DNA of 64,000 nt from Novosphingobium sp. 9 (lineage in GTDB: Bacteria > Pseudomonadota > Alphaproteobacteria > Sphingomonadales > Sphingomonadaceae), in the NCBI RefSeq assembly GCF_025340265.1, contig NZ_CP022707.1, positions 2,046,501 through 2,110,500 of the forward strand, read 5' to 3'. Under the pieces are notes generated by a model. That model was not told the origin of the DNA. It saw only the letters and a list, made by a program, of their open reading frames with translations, and ran no database searches. Below are positions 38,185 to 47,350 of the stretch, in pieces. The position numbers and the translations under genes are program-made. Position 1 is the first letter of the stretch; the number at the start of each line of letters is the position of its first letter.

Positions 38185-38215
38185 GAAGGCTGACCGCGGA
38201 ATGTCCGCCCAGCAA

Positions 38216-39562
38216 TCACTTCAGCAGTACCAGTTCCTCGGCCATGGTTGGGTGCACCGCGACCGTGGCATCGAAATCGGCCTTGGTCAGCCCCGCCTTC
38301 ACGGCGATCGCCGCCGCCTGAATGATCTCCGGAGCCTCCGGGCCGATCGCGTGAAGTCCGACGACACGGCCGGTCTCTCCATCACAGATCATTTTGTAAA
38401 GCGCGCGCTCATTGCGCTGGACGAGCGCATTCTTCATCGGCCTGAAGTCGCTGGTATAAACCGCAACGCTACCAAGCTGTTCGTTGGCCTGCGCCTCCGT
38501 CAACCCGACCGAAGCGATCGGCGGGTGGCTGAAAACTGCTGCCGGAATGCACGAATAGTCGACCTTGGACGGCTTATCGCCGAAAACCCTGTCCGCGAAA
38601 GCCTGTCCTTCGCGGATTGCGACCGGGGTGAGCTGAACCCGGTTCGTCACATCGCCCACGGCATAGATGGATGCGATGTTGGTACGCGCTTCATCATCGA
38701 CCGTAACCGCACCATGATCATTCACCTCAACGCCCGCAGCTTCCAGGCCAAGGCCTTCGATATTGGGCACACGACCGGTCGCGAACAGCACGCAATCGAC
38801 GTCGATGGGATCGTTGTTCGTCATCGAGACCTTGAGCGATCCATCCGGGTTCTTCTCGATCCCCCGCAAATCGGCATTGAAGCGGAAGTCGATGCCCTTG
38901 GTAATCGAAATTTGCAACAAGCGATCCCGCAGTGCCTCTTCATAGCCCCGCAGCAGCTTGTCCGAGCGGTTCACAATCGTGACCTTGGCGCCAAGCGCAT
39001 TGAATACGCCTGCGAACTCGTTGGCGATATACCCTCCGCCGGCAATGAGAATGCGGTCCGGAATCGCATCGAGGTGAAAGGCCTCGTTTGAAGTGATGCC
39101 AAGATCATGCCCCGGAATCGAAGGCACATGCGGGCGGGCGCCAGTCGCAATCAGGATAATTCTGGCCGTCTTCGTTTCGCCGCTGGCCAGCGTAATCTCA
39201 TGCGGCCCCGTGATCGTCGCGCGCTCACCGAAGATATCGACGCCGTTGTTCTCCAGTGTCTGGGTATAAAGACCGTTCAGGCGATCGACGTCAGCCAGCA
39301 CATTGTCGCGCAACCTCTTCCAGTCGAACTTCGCGTTGCCGATCTCCCAGCCGAAACGAGTTGCATCTTCAAGATCCTCGGCGAAATGCGCCCCGTAGAC
39401 GAGCATCTTTTTGGGCACACACCCGCGAATGACACAGGTGCCGCCGACCCTGTACTCTTCCGCGATCGCGACGCGCGCGCCATGCGCTGCCGCCACGCGG
39501 CTGGCACGTACGCCACCCGATCCGGCGCCGATGGTGAAGAGATCGTAGTCGTACTCGGCCAT
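38216..39562 (-). CDS. gor: Glutathione-disulfide reductase
   Basis: 448-residue flavoprotein disulfide reductase that keeps glutathione reduced using NADPH. The redox motif GGTCVIRGCVPKK has Cys43 and Cys48; the FAD motif GAGSGGVRASRVAA and the C-terminal AVHPTMAEE (catalytic His-Glu pair) are intact. The ATG at 39562 is chosen because the 29 residues in front of it carry no family signal. Confidence 0.93.
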   Translation of the reverse strand: MAEYDYDLFTIGAGSGGVRASRVAAAHGARVAIAEEYRVGGTCVIRGCVPKKMLVYGAHFAEDLEDATRFGWEIGNAKFDWKRLRDNVLADVDRLNGLYTQTLENNGVDIFGERATITGPHEITLASGETKTARIILIATGARPHVPSIPGHDLGITSNEAFHLDAIPDRILIAGGGYIANEFAGVFNALGAKVTIVNRSDKLLRGYEEALRDRLLQISITKGIDFRFNADLRGIEKNPDGSLKVSMTNNDPIDVDCVLFATGRVPNIEGLGLEAAGVEVNDHGAVTVDDEARTNIASIYAVGDVTNRVQLTPVAIREGQAFADRVFGDKPSKVDYSCIPAAVFSHPPIASVGLTEAQANEQLGSVAVYTSDFRPMKNALVQRNERALYKMICDGETGRVVGLHAIGPEAPEIIQAAAIAVKAGLTKADFDATVAVHPTMAEELVLLK

Positions 39563-39797
39563 GAACACACTCCAGTTCGCCGGGCCGTCCGCTGGCCCGC
39601 CGGGAAGCGTGCATATGGGGCAGGCAGCAGGCGATTGCCAGCGCAGCAAATCACATGACGCGCCTTTCCGCCAGTCTCAGACCATTCACTTATCGTCGCA
39701 AAATATTTGTCTATTTAATGAGTAGAGTATATGCATTCCGCTCGACGTGCCGACCGGACGGTTTTGCGGCACGTCACGCACAGTGGAGAGACACAGC

Positions 39798-40478
39798 ATG
39801 AATCCTCATCGCCGCCCCACTGCAGCGCGTGGCCACCCGACCAACGGGAATCAGGCACTGCGGCAACCGACCATTCTGCTCATTCCCGGCCTCAACGGCA
39901 GCGGACCAGATCACTGGCAAAGCCGTTGGGCGCGCGATATCGACAACGCCCATACCGTCGAACTCGGCCTCTGGAACGATCCTCAGCGCAGCCCGTGGAT
40001 CAACCAGCTCAATCTGGCGATCCGCGCGATTGACGGGCCTGTCGTTCTGGTCGCCCACAGCCTGGGCTGCCTTGTCGCGACATGGTGGACCAAGTTCGAG
40101 CAGGAAGAAAACACATCGAAGGTCACCGGCGCCCTGCTCGTCGCACCGCCCGAAGTGGATTTCTTCCCGCGCGATGACCGGGTTGGCCGGTTCGCACCGA
40201 TGCCGGTCGATCCGCTGCCATTCCCTTCCATTCTGGTCGCAAGCCAGAATGACCCCTGGATGGGCTTTCGGACTGCAAAGTTGCTGGCCCGCCAGTGGGG
40301 TAGTGAACTTGTCGATCTGGGCGAGGCCGGACACATTAATGCCGATTCAGGACTTGGTGACTGGCCTTACGGCAAATCGCTGCTGGCACGCCTCCTGCCG
40401 CCGGGCACGGTTGAAGATCGTACAGCACCGACTGGCTCAGGTGAGCGGCCCTCGTACTCTGCCATTGCTCATAGGTAG
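39798..40478 (+). CDS. RBBP9/YdeN-family alpha/beta serine hydrolase
   Basis: 226-residue small alpha/beta hydrolase. The oxyanion segment IPGLNGSGPDHWQSRW and the nucleophile elbow VAHSLGCLVA (Ser88) match the RBBP9/YdeN group; the acid and His lie in SQNDPWM and AGHINADSGLG. The start has GGAGAG 7 bases ahead. Physiological substrate unknown. Confidence 0.85.
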   Translation: MNPHRRPTAARGHPTNGNQALRQPTILLIPGLNGSGPDHWQSRWARDIDNAHTVELGLWNDPQRSPWINQLNLAIRAIDGPVVLVAHSLGCLVATWWTKFEQEENTSKVTGALLVAPPEVDFFPRDDRVGRFAPMPVDPLPFPSILVASQNDPWMGFRTAKLLARQWGSELVDLGEAGHINADSGLGDWPYGKSLLARLLPPGTVEDRTAPTGSGERPSYSAIAHR

Positions 40479-40486
40479 GAATGCAA

Positions 40487-40520
40487 ATCCCGGCCGCGAC
40501 ACGGATGTCACGGCCGGGAT
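40487..40520. terminator. Bidirectional terminator between the hydrolase gene and pgi
   Basis: Perfect 10-bp arms ATCCCGGCCG (40487-40496) / CGGCCGGGAT (40511-40520). Confidence 0.75.
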
Positions 40521-40525
40521 ATCGA

Positions 40526-42049
40526 TCAGGAGGCGATGCCGGCGAGTTCGAGCAGAGCCTCGGTGGAGGGATCGAAGGTCGTTCCGCCCTTCTCGATCTG
40601 CTTGGCGATCTCCTTGCCCAGTTCGACACCAAACTGGTCGAACGGATTGATCCCCATCAGCACGGCATTGGCGAACGTGCGGTGCTCATGGAAAGCGATC
40701 AGGGCACCGAAAGCCGCCGGACTGACCTCATCGAGCAGGATCGTCGCAGAGGGGCGGTTGCCGGGATAGGCCCGCGCAGGGTCCTCGCTCGCCTTGCCGG
40801 CCATGAGCGCTGCGCCTTGCGCGAAGCAGTTCGACAACAGGATTCGGTGATGCGCAGGTTGCAGATCGTGCCCCGGAAAGATCGCGGCGATGAAGTCCAC
40901 CGGCACGATGTTGGTGCCCTGATGCAGCAACTGGAAAACGGCATGCTGCGCATCGGTGCCGACGCCGCCCCAGGTGATCGGCGCCGTCGGACCATCGACC
41001 GGCGTGCCGTCAGCCTTCACGCTCTTGCCGTTCGATTCCATTTCAAGCTGCTGGAGATAATCGGGCAACAGCGCCAGACGCTCGTCATAAGCAAAGACCG
41101 CACGGGTCTGGCAGCCGAGCAGACGGGTATAATACTGGTCCGCAAAGGCCGCCCGCAGCGGCAGGTTGGCAAGGCCTTCTACATCCCGAAAATGCTCGTC
41201 CATCAGCGCAGCACCGGCCAGGAACTCCGAGAAATCGGGCCAGCCCAGTGCCATGGCGACCGGGAAGCCGATCGAGGACCAGAGCGAGTATCGACCACCG
41301 ACGCTTTCCGAAAACGGCAGGATGCGGGTCTCGTCGACGCCCCATTCCGTGGCCTTTTCGGGCGCGGCGGTCAGCGCGACAACCCGGCCATAGGGATCGA
41401 GAACGCCACCGTCGCGCAACCATTCGATGGCGCTTTCCGCGTTCGTCATCGTCTCGATGGTCGTGAACGTCTTCGACGCGACCGCCAGCATCGTGGTCGC
41501 CGGATCGCAAGCCGCAAAAGCCGCCTCCAGCGCACAGCCGTCGATATTGGAGACGACATGGACGTCGCACAATGCGCCCTCACGCGCCAGAGCGTCAACC
41601 GCCAGTGCCGGACCAAGCGCGGACCCGCCAATGCCTATGTGGATCAGGTGCTTGATCTCACCCAGCACGCCACGATGGATCGCCTCGACGAGAGAAGCCA
41701 TGCGCGCGTGATACTGACCGGCCAGTTCCACACTTTCCGCCTTGCCGACGCCGCGCTGGGCAGTGTGCTCTGCCGCACGGCCTTCGGTGGGGTTGACGAT
41801 CTCGCCTGCGAACAGGGCTGCACGACGGGCATCGAAATCCATGTCCGTAGCCAGCTTCTCAAAACCGGCGATATGCGCAGCATCCAGATGGGTCTTCGAC
41901 CAGTCGAAACGAATCCCCGAAGCATCGCCACCCACGCCAAGCTCGAACCGGGTCGCAAGCTGATCCAGGCGGTTTGCATCGTCAGCAAAGAGTTCACCAA
42001 GGCTCGGCTTGGGCAAAGCCTTCAGTTCGCTCCAGATCGCATCGCTCAT
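40526..42049 (-). CDS. pgi: Glucose-6-phosphate isomerase
   Basis: 507-residue cytosolic isomerase interconverting glucose 6-phosphate and fructose 6-phosphate. The family signature SVGGRYSLWSSIGFP and KTFTTIETMTNAES phosphate-binding stretch are present. AGAGGA lies before the ATG. Monocistronic; it faces the hydrolase gene across the shared terminator. Confidence 0.95.
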   Translation of the reverse strand: MSDAIWSELKALPKPSLGELFADDANRLDQLATRFELGVGGDASGIRFDWSKTHLDAAHIAGFEKLATDMDFDARRAALFAGEIVNPTEGRAAEHTAQRGVGKAESVELAGQYHARMASLVEAIHRGVLGEIKHLIHIGIGGSALGPALAVDALAREGALCDVHVVSNIDGCALEAAFAACDPATTMLAVASKTFTTIETMTNAESAIEWLRDGGVLDPYGRVVALTAAPEKATEWGVDETRILPFSESVGGRYSLWSSIGFPVAMALGWPDFSEFLAGAALMDEHFRDVEGLANLPLRAAFADQYYTRLLGCQTRAVFAYDERLALLPDYLQQLEMESNGKSVKADGTPVDGPTAPITWGGVGTDAQHAVFQLLHQGTNIVPVDFIAAIFPGHDLQPAHHRILLSNCFAQGAALMAGKASEDPARAYPGNRPSATILLDEVSPAAFGALIAFHEHRTFANAVLMGINPFDQFGVELGKEIAKQIEKGGTTFDPSTEALLELAGIAS

Positions 42050-42258
42050 TGTCGGTCATCCTCTTGGGGTTGGCGGGCGCAGTGGCCTGCGGCAGGCCTT
42101 ATGCATCGCGATTGCGCGGTGGCCAAGTACAAAACACCGCATAGGACCTATTTTGGTATTGTTTTGGATACACCCAACTTCACGCTCGTCGACAGCTGTC
42201 GCACCACTATCGGCATTGTGCTTGACGCGCGCGCCAAGGCACAACATGGGTTCGATCC

Positions 42259-43149
42259 ATGACCGACGCCGACGATACCGTCTCCGCCCCCGTATCCGCC
42301 ACGCCTTCGCAGGCCAGCGCTGCACCGCCCTCGCAAAACGCGGGCTCTCCGGCAGCGGCCGACAAGAAGCCCAAGAAGGATGAGAATTTCCTCTCCTTCC
42401 TGTTCTGGCTGGTGCTCGGCGTGGTGGTGCTGCGCAGCTTCATCATCTCGCCCTTCAATATTCCGAGCGAATCCATGCTGCCGCGCCTGCTCGACGGCGA
42501 CTACCTGTTTGCGACGAAGTGGAGCTACGGTTACTCGAAATACTCGCTGCCGTTCAGCCTGCCGCTGATTCCGGGGCGGATCTTCGCCCATCAGCCCGAG
42601 CGCGGCGATGTGGCGATCTTCAAGGCGCCTCCCGGTAACGACGTCGATTACATCAAGCGCGTGATCGGCCTGCCGGGTGACGAGATTCAGATGCGGCACG
42701 GCCAGCTCTATATCAACGGCACCGCCGTTCCGAAGGTTCGCGTGGCGGACTTCGTGCTGCCCGTCACCCCCAATACGCATTGCTACGCGCCCGAGTTCGA
42801 GGGCAAGGATGCCAAGGGCAATCCGGTCTGCAACTACCCGCAGTTCCGTGAGACTCTGCCCAACGGCAAGAGCTACAATGTGCTCGACCTTCTGCAGACG
42901 CCCCAGGACGACACCGGAGTCTATGTCGTACCCGAGGGCCACCTGTTCATGATGGGCGACAATCGCGACAACTCGATGGACAGCCGCTTCCCTGCCGTCG
43001 AAGGCGAAGGCGTGGGCATGGTTCCCGAGGCCAACCTCGTCGGCAAGGCCTCTCTCATGATGTTTTCCACCGACGGTTCCTCGAAGTGGTATGAGCCGTG
43101 GACGTGGTTCACCGCGGCCCGCTGGTCGCGCATCGGAGGCACGTTCTGA
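42259..43149 (+). CDS. lepB: Signal peptidase I
   Basis: 296-residue inner-membrane protease that removes Sec/Tat signal peptides. An Ala/Pro-rich cytoplasmic N-terminus (about 1-42) is followed by a transmembrane helix (about 44-64), the catalytic Ser72 (PSESMLP) and general base Lys133 (DYIKRVIGLPGDEIQ). GDNRDNSMDSR is the conserved box E. It is the first gene of lepB-rnc-era. Confidence 0.95.
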   Translation: MTDADDTVSAPVSATPSQASAAPPSQNAGSPAAADKKPKKDENFLSFLFWLVLGVVVLRSFIISPFNIPSESMLPRLLDGDYLFATKWSYGYSKYSLPFSLPLIPGRIFAHQPERGDVAIFKAPPGNDVDYIKRVIGLPGDEIQMRHGQLYINGTAVPKVRVADFVLPVTPNTHCYAPEFEGKDAKGNPVCNYPQFRETLPNGKSYNVLDLLQTPQDDTGVYVVPEGHLFMMGDNRDNSMDSRFPAVEGEGVGMVPEANLVGKASLMMFSTDGSSKWYEPWTWFTAARWSRIGGTF

Positions 43150-43151
43150 CC

Positions 43152-43820
43152 TTGCTGACCTTACAGACCCGCCATTTCATCGAGCGGATCGCAGGCCATG
43201 CCGTCAAGGATGAAGCTCTCTGGCGCTCTGCCCTCACCCACGGCAGCACCGGCGAGAAACGAACTTACGAACGCCTTGAATTCCTGGGCGACCGGGTTCT
43301 CGGGCTGGTGGTCGCCGAATGGCTGTTCCGCACCAGCGACGAGGCGGAAGGACGATTGTCGCAGCGCCTCAACGCTCTGGTCAGCCGCGCCACCTGCGCA
43401 CAGATCGCGCGCGGCCTTTCGCTGAGCGAGCACATGCTGCTGGGCAAGCAGGCGCGCGACGATGGTGGCCTCGACAGCGAAAACATTCTCGGCGATATTA
43501 TGGAGGCGCTGATCGGCGCCTGCTTCGTGGAAAACGGATTTCCCGAAGCGCGTGCCATGGTGCTGCGGATGTGGACCCCCTCGCTGGAAGGCAAGGCAGG
43601 CAAACGCAAGCACCCGAAGTCGGCGCTACAGGAATGGGCCGCAGGTAATCGTCGCCGGACGCCGGAGTATGCGCTGGTTGATCGCTCCGGCCCGGATCAC
43701 GCCTCGCGCTTTACAGTCGAGGTTTCGGTACACAACGTTGGCAGTGCCCGCGCGACGGGCAACTCCAAGCAGGAGGCGGAAACACTGGCCGCCGAGGAAT
43801 TCATGAGGACTTACGGATGA
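43152..43820 (+). CDS. rnc: Ribonuclease III
   Basis: Double-strand RNA endonuclease that processes rRNA and mRNA, about 222 residues. The signature ERLEFLGDRVLGLVVAEWLF and the acidic ENILGDIMEALIGA form the metal site; a dsRBD follows from about residue 150. The likely start is TTG at 43152, 2 bases after the lepB stop, with GGAGG 12 bases upstream; a start 54 bases earlier inside lepB is possible but unlikely. Its stop overlaps era (ATGA). Confidence 0.92.
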   Translation: MLTLQTRHFIERIAGHAVKDEALWRSALTHGSTGEKRTYERLEFLGDRVLGLVVAEWLFRTSDEAEGRLSQRLNALVSRATCAQIARGLSLSEHMLLGKQARDDGGLDSENILGDIMEALIGACFVENGFPEARAMVLRMWTPSLEGKAGKRKHPKSALQEWAAGNRRRTPEYALVDRSGPDHASRFTVEVSVHNVGSARATGNSKQEAETLAAEEFMRTYG

Positions 43821-44734
43821 CGGGCGCGATGACTGAAACGGCAGGCGAGAGCTGCGGCCTGGTGGCCGTGATCGGCGCGCCGAACGCCGGCAAGTCCACG
43901 CTGGTCAATGCCCTTGTAGGCCAGAAGGTGGCGATCACCTCGGCGAAGGCACAGACAACCCGCGCGCGCCTTCTGGGAATCGCGCTCGAGGGAAGCGCCC
44001 AGATTATCCTTGCCGACACGCCTGGTATTTTCGCGCCCAAGCGCCGTCTTGACCGCGCGATGGTCGCGGCCGCCTGGGAAGGCGCTCAGGAAGCCGATGC
44101 GCTTTTGCTGATCGTCGATACGGTCAAACTGCGCCGCCATGAGCTGATGCCGCTGCTCGAAACGCTGAAGGAGCGTCCCGAACGCAAGGTGCTGGTGCTC
44201 AACAAGGTCGATGCCGGCGCCAAGGAAAAGCTGCTGGTGCTGGCGCAGGAATTCACCGCCGAAGTCCAGTTTGATGAAGTGTTCTTCGTGTCTGCCCTTT
44301 CGGGTGACGGAGTACCCGAACTGAAGAGCTGGCTCGCCAAGCTGATGCCCGAAGGCCCCTGGCATTACCCGGAGGATCAGGTTTCCGACGCCAGCGAACG
44401 CCTGCTCGCCTGCGAGATCACGCGCGAGCAACTCTATCGCCAGCTTCACGAAGAACTGCCCTACGACGCTGCCGTTCGCCCTGAAGCCTATGTGCCGCGA
44501 AAGGACGGCTCGGTCGAGATTCGTCAGCAGATCGTCGTGACCCGCGACAACCAGCGCGCCATCGTGCTGGGCAAGGGCGGCGCCAAGATCAAGGCGATTG
44601 GCGAAGCTGCACGCAAGGAATTGACCGAGGTTCTGGGCCAGAAGGTTCACCTTTTCCTGCACGTCAAGGTCGAGGAAAACTGGGCCGACCTGCGCGACAT
44701 CTACGAAGAGATCGGGCTGGACTGGGTAAAATGA
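43817..44734 (+). CDS. era: GTPase Era
   Basis: 305-residue GTPase that assists 16S rRNA maturation and 30S assembly. G1 is GAPNAGKST (residues 20-28), G3 DTPG, G4 NKVD, with the C-terminal KH domain GKGGAKIKAIGEAA. Follows rnc with an ATGA overlap, as in many proteobacteria. Confidence 0.96.
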   Translation: MTGAMTETAGESCGLVAVIGAPNAGKSTLVNALVGQKVAITSAKAQTTRARLLGIALEGSAQIILADTPGIFAPKRRLDRAMVAAAWEGAQEADALLLIVDTVKLRRHELMPLLETLKERPERKVLVLNKVDAGAKEKLLVLAQEFTAEVQFDEVFFVSALSGDGVPELKSWLAKLMPEGPWHYPEDQVSDASERLLACEITREQLYRQLHEELPYDAAVRPEAYVPRKDGSVEIRQQIVVTRDNQRAIVLGKGGAKIKAIGEAARKELTEVLGQKVHLFLHVKVEENWADLRDIYEEIGLDWVK

Positions 44735-45779
44735 AATCGCTGCAACGGGGGGCGCTCCTCTTTTACTGCTTATCGCAGCCAGCCTTGCTGCGCCTGCCGC
44801 CAACGCAGCGCAGAATGGTCCTTCAGGCGCACCTGCCACCACTACTGCCGTAAATGGCGCAGTTCCGCTCACCTCTGCCGAGCAGACGCTCCGGAATGCG
44901 TTGGCGGGCGGAAACTACGTTGCAATGGGTTCATCGTATGCCGCTGGCCCGATGCTGCCGCCGGGCAAACCTGGCATGGCAACGCGATGCGGGCAAAGCG
45001 CCAATAACTATCCGTCGCTCCTTGCAAAGAAGTTCGGCCTCGCCCTGATCGATCATAGCTGCTCGGGTGCTACTACCGAACACATCCTCGGCCCTTGGGG
45101 AGACATTCCTCCGCAAATTTCCGGCGTTAATGCAGCAACCAGGCTCGTAACGCTGACAATCGGAGGAAATGATCTTACTTACGTTGGCAACCTCTTCAAC
45201 GCGACCTGTCAGCAAGATCACCGCCGCAGGCAGCAGACGGCGGTATCAACAGTCAGCCCATGCAATCCGGTCCGCGTACCGACAGAGGCAGACTATCAAC
45301 GCGACGAGGTGCAACTTGGGCGCATTGCCCAGCGGATTCACCAGCTTGCTCCGCGAGCGAAGCTGGTTTTCGTCCAGTATCTCCAGCCTCTCCCGGCGAC
45401 CGGCAAACTGTGCGCCGATACGCCAATCAGCGAGAGCGACGCAGAGATCATCCGGACGATCGGTCGTCGCCTATCCGAGATCATCGATCGCGTCGGGCGC
45501 ACAAACAATGCCCTTGTCGTCGAAATGGATAAATCCTCGGCCGCCCACACCCCCTGCGATGCTGACCCGTGGATGATCGGCTCTCCGAAAGGATACGACG
45601 GTCGCAACGGTCTGCAATGGCATCTCAACCTTGCCGGGATGAAGGCTACGGCAGACGGTATTGCTTACTGGCTCGCCAACGCGCCTGCGACATTCTCCCC
45701 TGCGCAACCTTCGGCGACTTCGACCGATCAGGCCGTGCCTCCCCCGAACGATCCAGCAGTGCCCACGCCACCTGCGTGA
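44731..45779 (+). pseudogene. Exported SGNH/GDSL-family hydrolase (one apparent frameshift)
   Basis: Restored product about 349 residues. The ATG at 44731 overlaps the era stop (ATGA). Its first frame MKSLQRGALLF shifts after 10-12 codons; the second frame supplies LLLIAASLAAPAANA, completing a signal peptide, and then the SGNH blocks GSSYAAGP, GGNDLTYVG and GLQWHLNLAG. One missing base in the G6 run (44747-44752) or the T4 run (44761-44764) explains it. Without repair the catalytic domain would have only a TTG start (44901) and no export signal. The tail after about 310 is Pro/Thr-rich. Ester substrate unknown. Confidence 0.75.
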
Positions 45780-45822
45780 CGTCGCGGGCAGTTGCAGTCC
45801 CATGCCTGGAGGCACCTCCGCC

Positions 45823-47340
45823 ATGAGTTCATCTTTCTCGCGTTTTCAGGCTGGACGCTGGCCAATCCTTGGTTGGCTTTTACTGGCAATCGTCGTGCTG
45901 GCCTGCAGGTTGCCGCTGTTCGGCGACCCGCTGATCCATTCAGATGAGACCTTCTACAATCTTGTCGGCGAACGCATGCTGCACGGTGCCGTGCCTTTCG
46001 TCGACATATGGGACCGCAAGCCCGTTGGCCTGTTCCTGATCTATGCCGCGTCCCACGCCCTTTTGGGGAGCGGGGTGCTTGGCTACCAACTGATTGCCGC
46101 CCTCAGTGTCTTCCTGACCGCTGTTGCTATAGAAAGATTGGCCTCTCGTATTGCAGACCGGCAAGGCTCACGCCTTGCTGCCGTCACGTACATTCTCGGC
46201 CTTGCTGTCTTCCGTTGCTCAGGCGGTCAATCGCCGGTGTTCTATAACCTGCCGATGGTACTTGCAGCCGGCATGATGCTGGCACTGGCCACGCAGAAGC
46301 GCCCTGATCATCTCGTTATCCGTGGCGCAGCCGCCATGCTGCTGGTCGGGCTGGCGCTCCAGATCAAGTACACCGTCGTATTCGAAGGAATTGCCTTCGG
46401 AATCGTGCTCCTCTGGCTGAATTGGCGTAAGAACTGCAGCGTTGTAAAGCTCATTGCAGCAGGCCTCGTGTGGGTGGCCAGCGCGCTTGCGCCGACGGCG
46501 CTGGCACTGGGATGGTATGCCTTGCACGGCTACGCTCAGGAATTTATCTGGGCCAATTTCCTGTCGATCTTCCTGCGAGATACCGGGGCTGCGTTGTCGC
46601 TCGATCGGATATCCGATCTGGCCACTGACATTGCACTGACGCTGCCGTTCTGGGCTGGAGGCCTTTACTGGTTTCGCCACCGGCACACACCTGCATTCGC
46701 GACCAAGAATAATACGATCCAGACACTTCCGGGTGCGCAAGTCTGGTTATTGGGTTGGGCAGGCGTTGCGACGTTCGGCTTCCTGATCTTCGGGACATAT
46801 TACGACCATTATACCGCCGCTCTGCTACCTTCCTTTGCGGTTCTGCTCTCGCCCATTCTGGGCTGCCGTCCTGGAAAGCGTATGGTGACCGCTTTCATCC
46901 TGTCATTTCTGATTATCGCGGGCAGTGCGATCACGATAGGCACCTATCGTAAATACGGCGGACGCACCGATCTTGACCGCGCAGCAGCTCTCATTTCGCC
47001 CAATCTACATGGGCGCTGCCTCTACGTATTCGAAGGGTATGCGGCGCTCTATTCCGCCACCCATGCCTGCACCGCTTCACGCTTCGTGTTCCCTTCGCAC
47101 ATCTCGCGCCGGGTGGATTCCGTCGCGCTTGGCGTGGATTCACGCGTAGCGTTGCAAAGGATTCTGGACCATCAACCCGGCGTCATAGTCGTCAACGCCA
47201 AGCCCGACATGAGTGAAGCGAACCTTACGGTCCGCCCCATGCTTCATGCCGCGCTTGCCCATAACTACGAGCTTTATGCCCGGACCAATCTCGGCAAGCT
47301 GAACCTTTTGCTCTACCGCCTGCGCGAGTACGGACGGTAG
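45823..47340 (+). CDS. Polytopic membrane glycosyltransferase-like protein (GT39/PMT-like)
   Basis: 505 residues with about 10-12 hydrophobic helices. The first periplasmic loop carries HSDETFYNLVGERMLHG and VDIWDRKPVGLF, the DE-type acidic motif and D-x-K-P used by lipid-linked sugar transferases such as GT39 and ArnT. The soluble C-terminal tail follows about residue 380. GGAGG lies 10 bases before the ATG. The gene follows the SGNH hydrolase by 43 bases. Acceptor unknown. Confidence 0.72.
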   Translation: MSSSFSRFQAGRWPILGWLLLAIVVLACRLPLFGDPLIHSDETFYNLVGERMLHGAVPFVDIWDRKPVGLFLIYAASHALLGSGVLGYQLIAALSVFLTAVAIERLASRIADRQGSRLAAVTYILGLAVFRCSGGQSPVFYNLPMVLAAGMMLALATQKRPDHLVIRGAAAMLLVGLALQIKYTVVFEGIAFGIVLLWLNWRKNCSVVKLIAAGLVWVASALAPTALALGWYALHGYAQEFIWANFLSIFLRDTGAALSLDRISDLATDIALTLPFWAGGLYWFRHRHTPAFATKNNTIQTLPGAQVWLLGWAGVATFGFLIFGTYYDHYTAALLPSFAVLLSPILGCRPGKRMVTAFILSFLIIAGSAITIGTYRKYGGRTDLDRAAALISPNLHGRCLYVFEGYAALYSATHACTASRFVFPSHISRRVDSVALGVDSRVALQRILDHQPGVIVVNAKPDMSEANLTVRPMLHAALAHNYELYARTNLGKLNLLLYRLREYGR

Positions 47341-47350
47341 AGCTACATAT

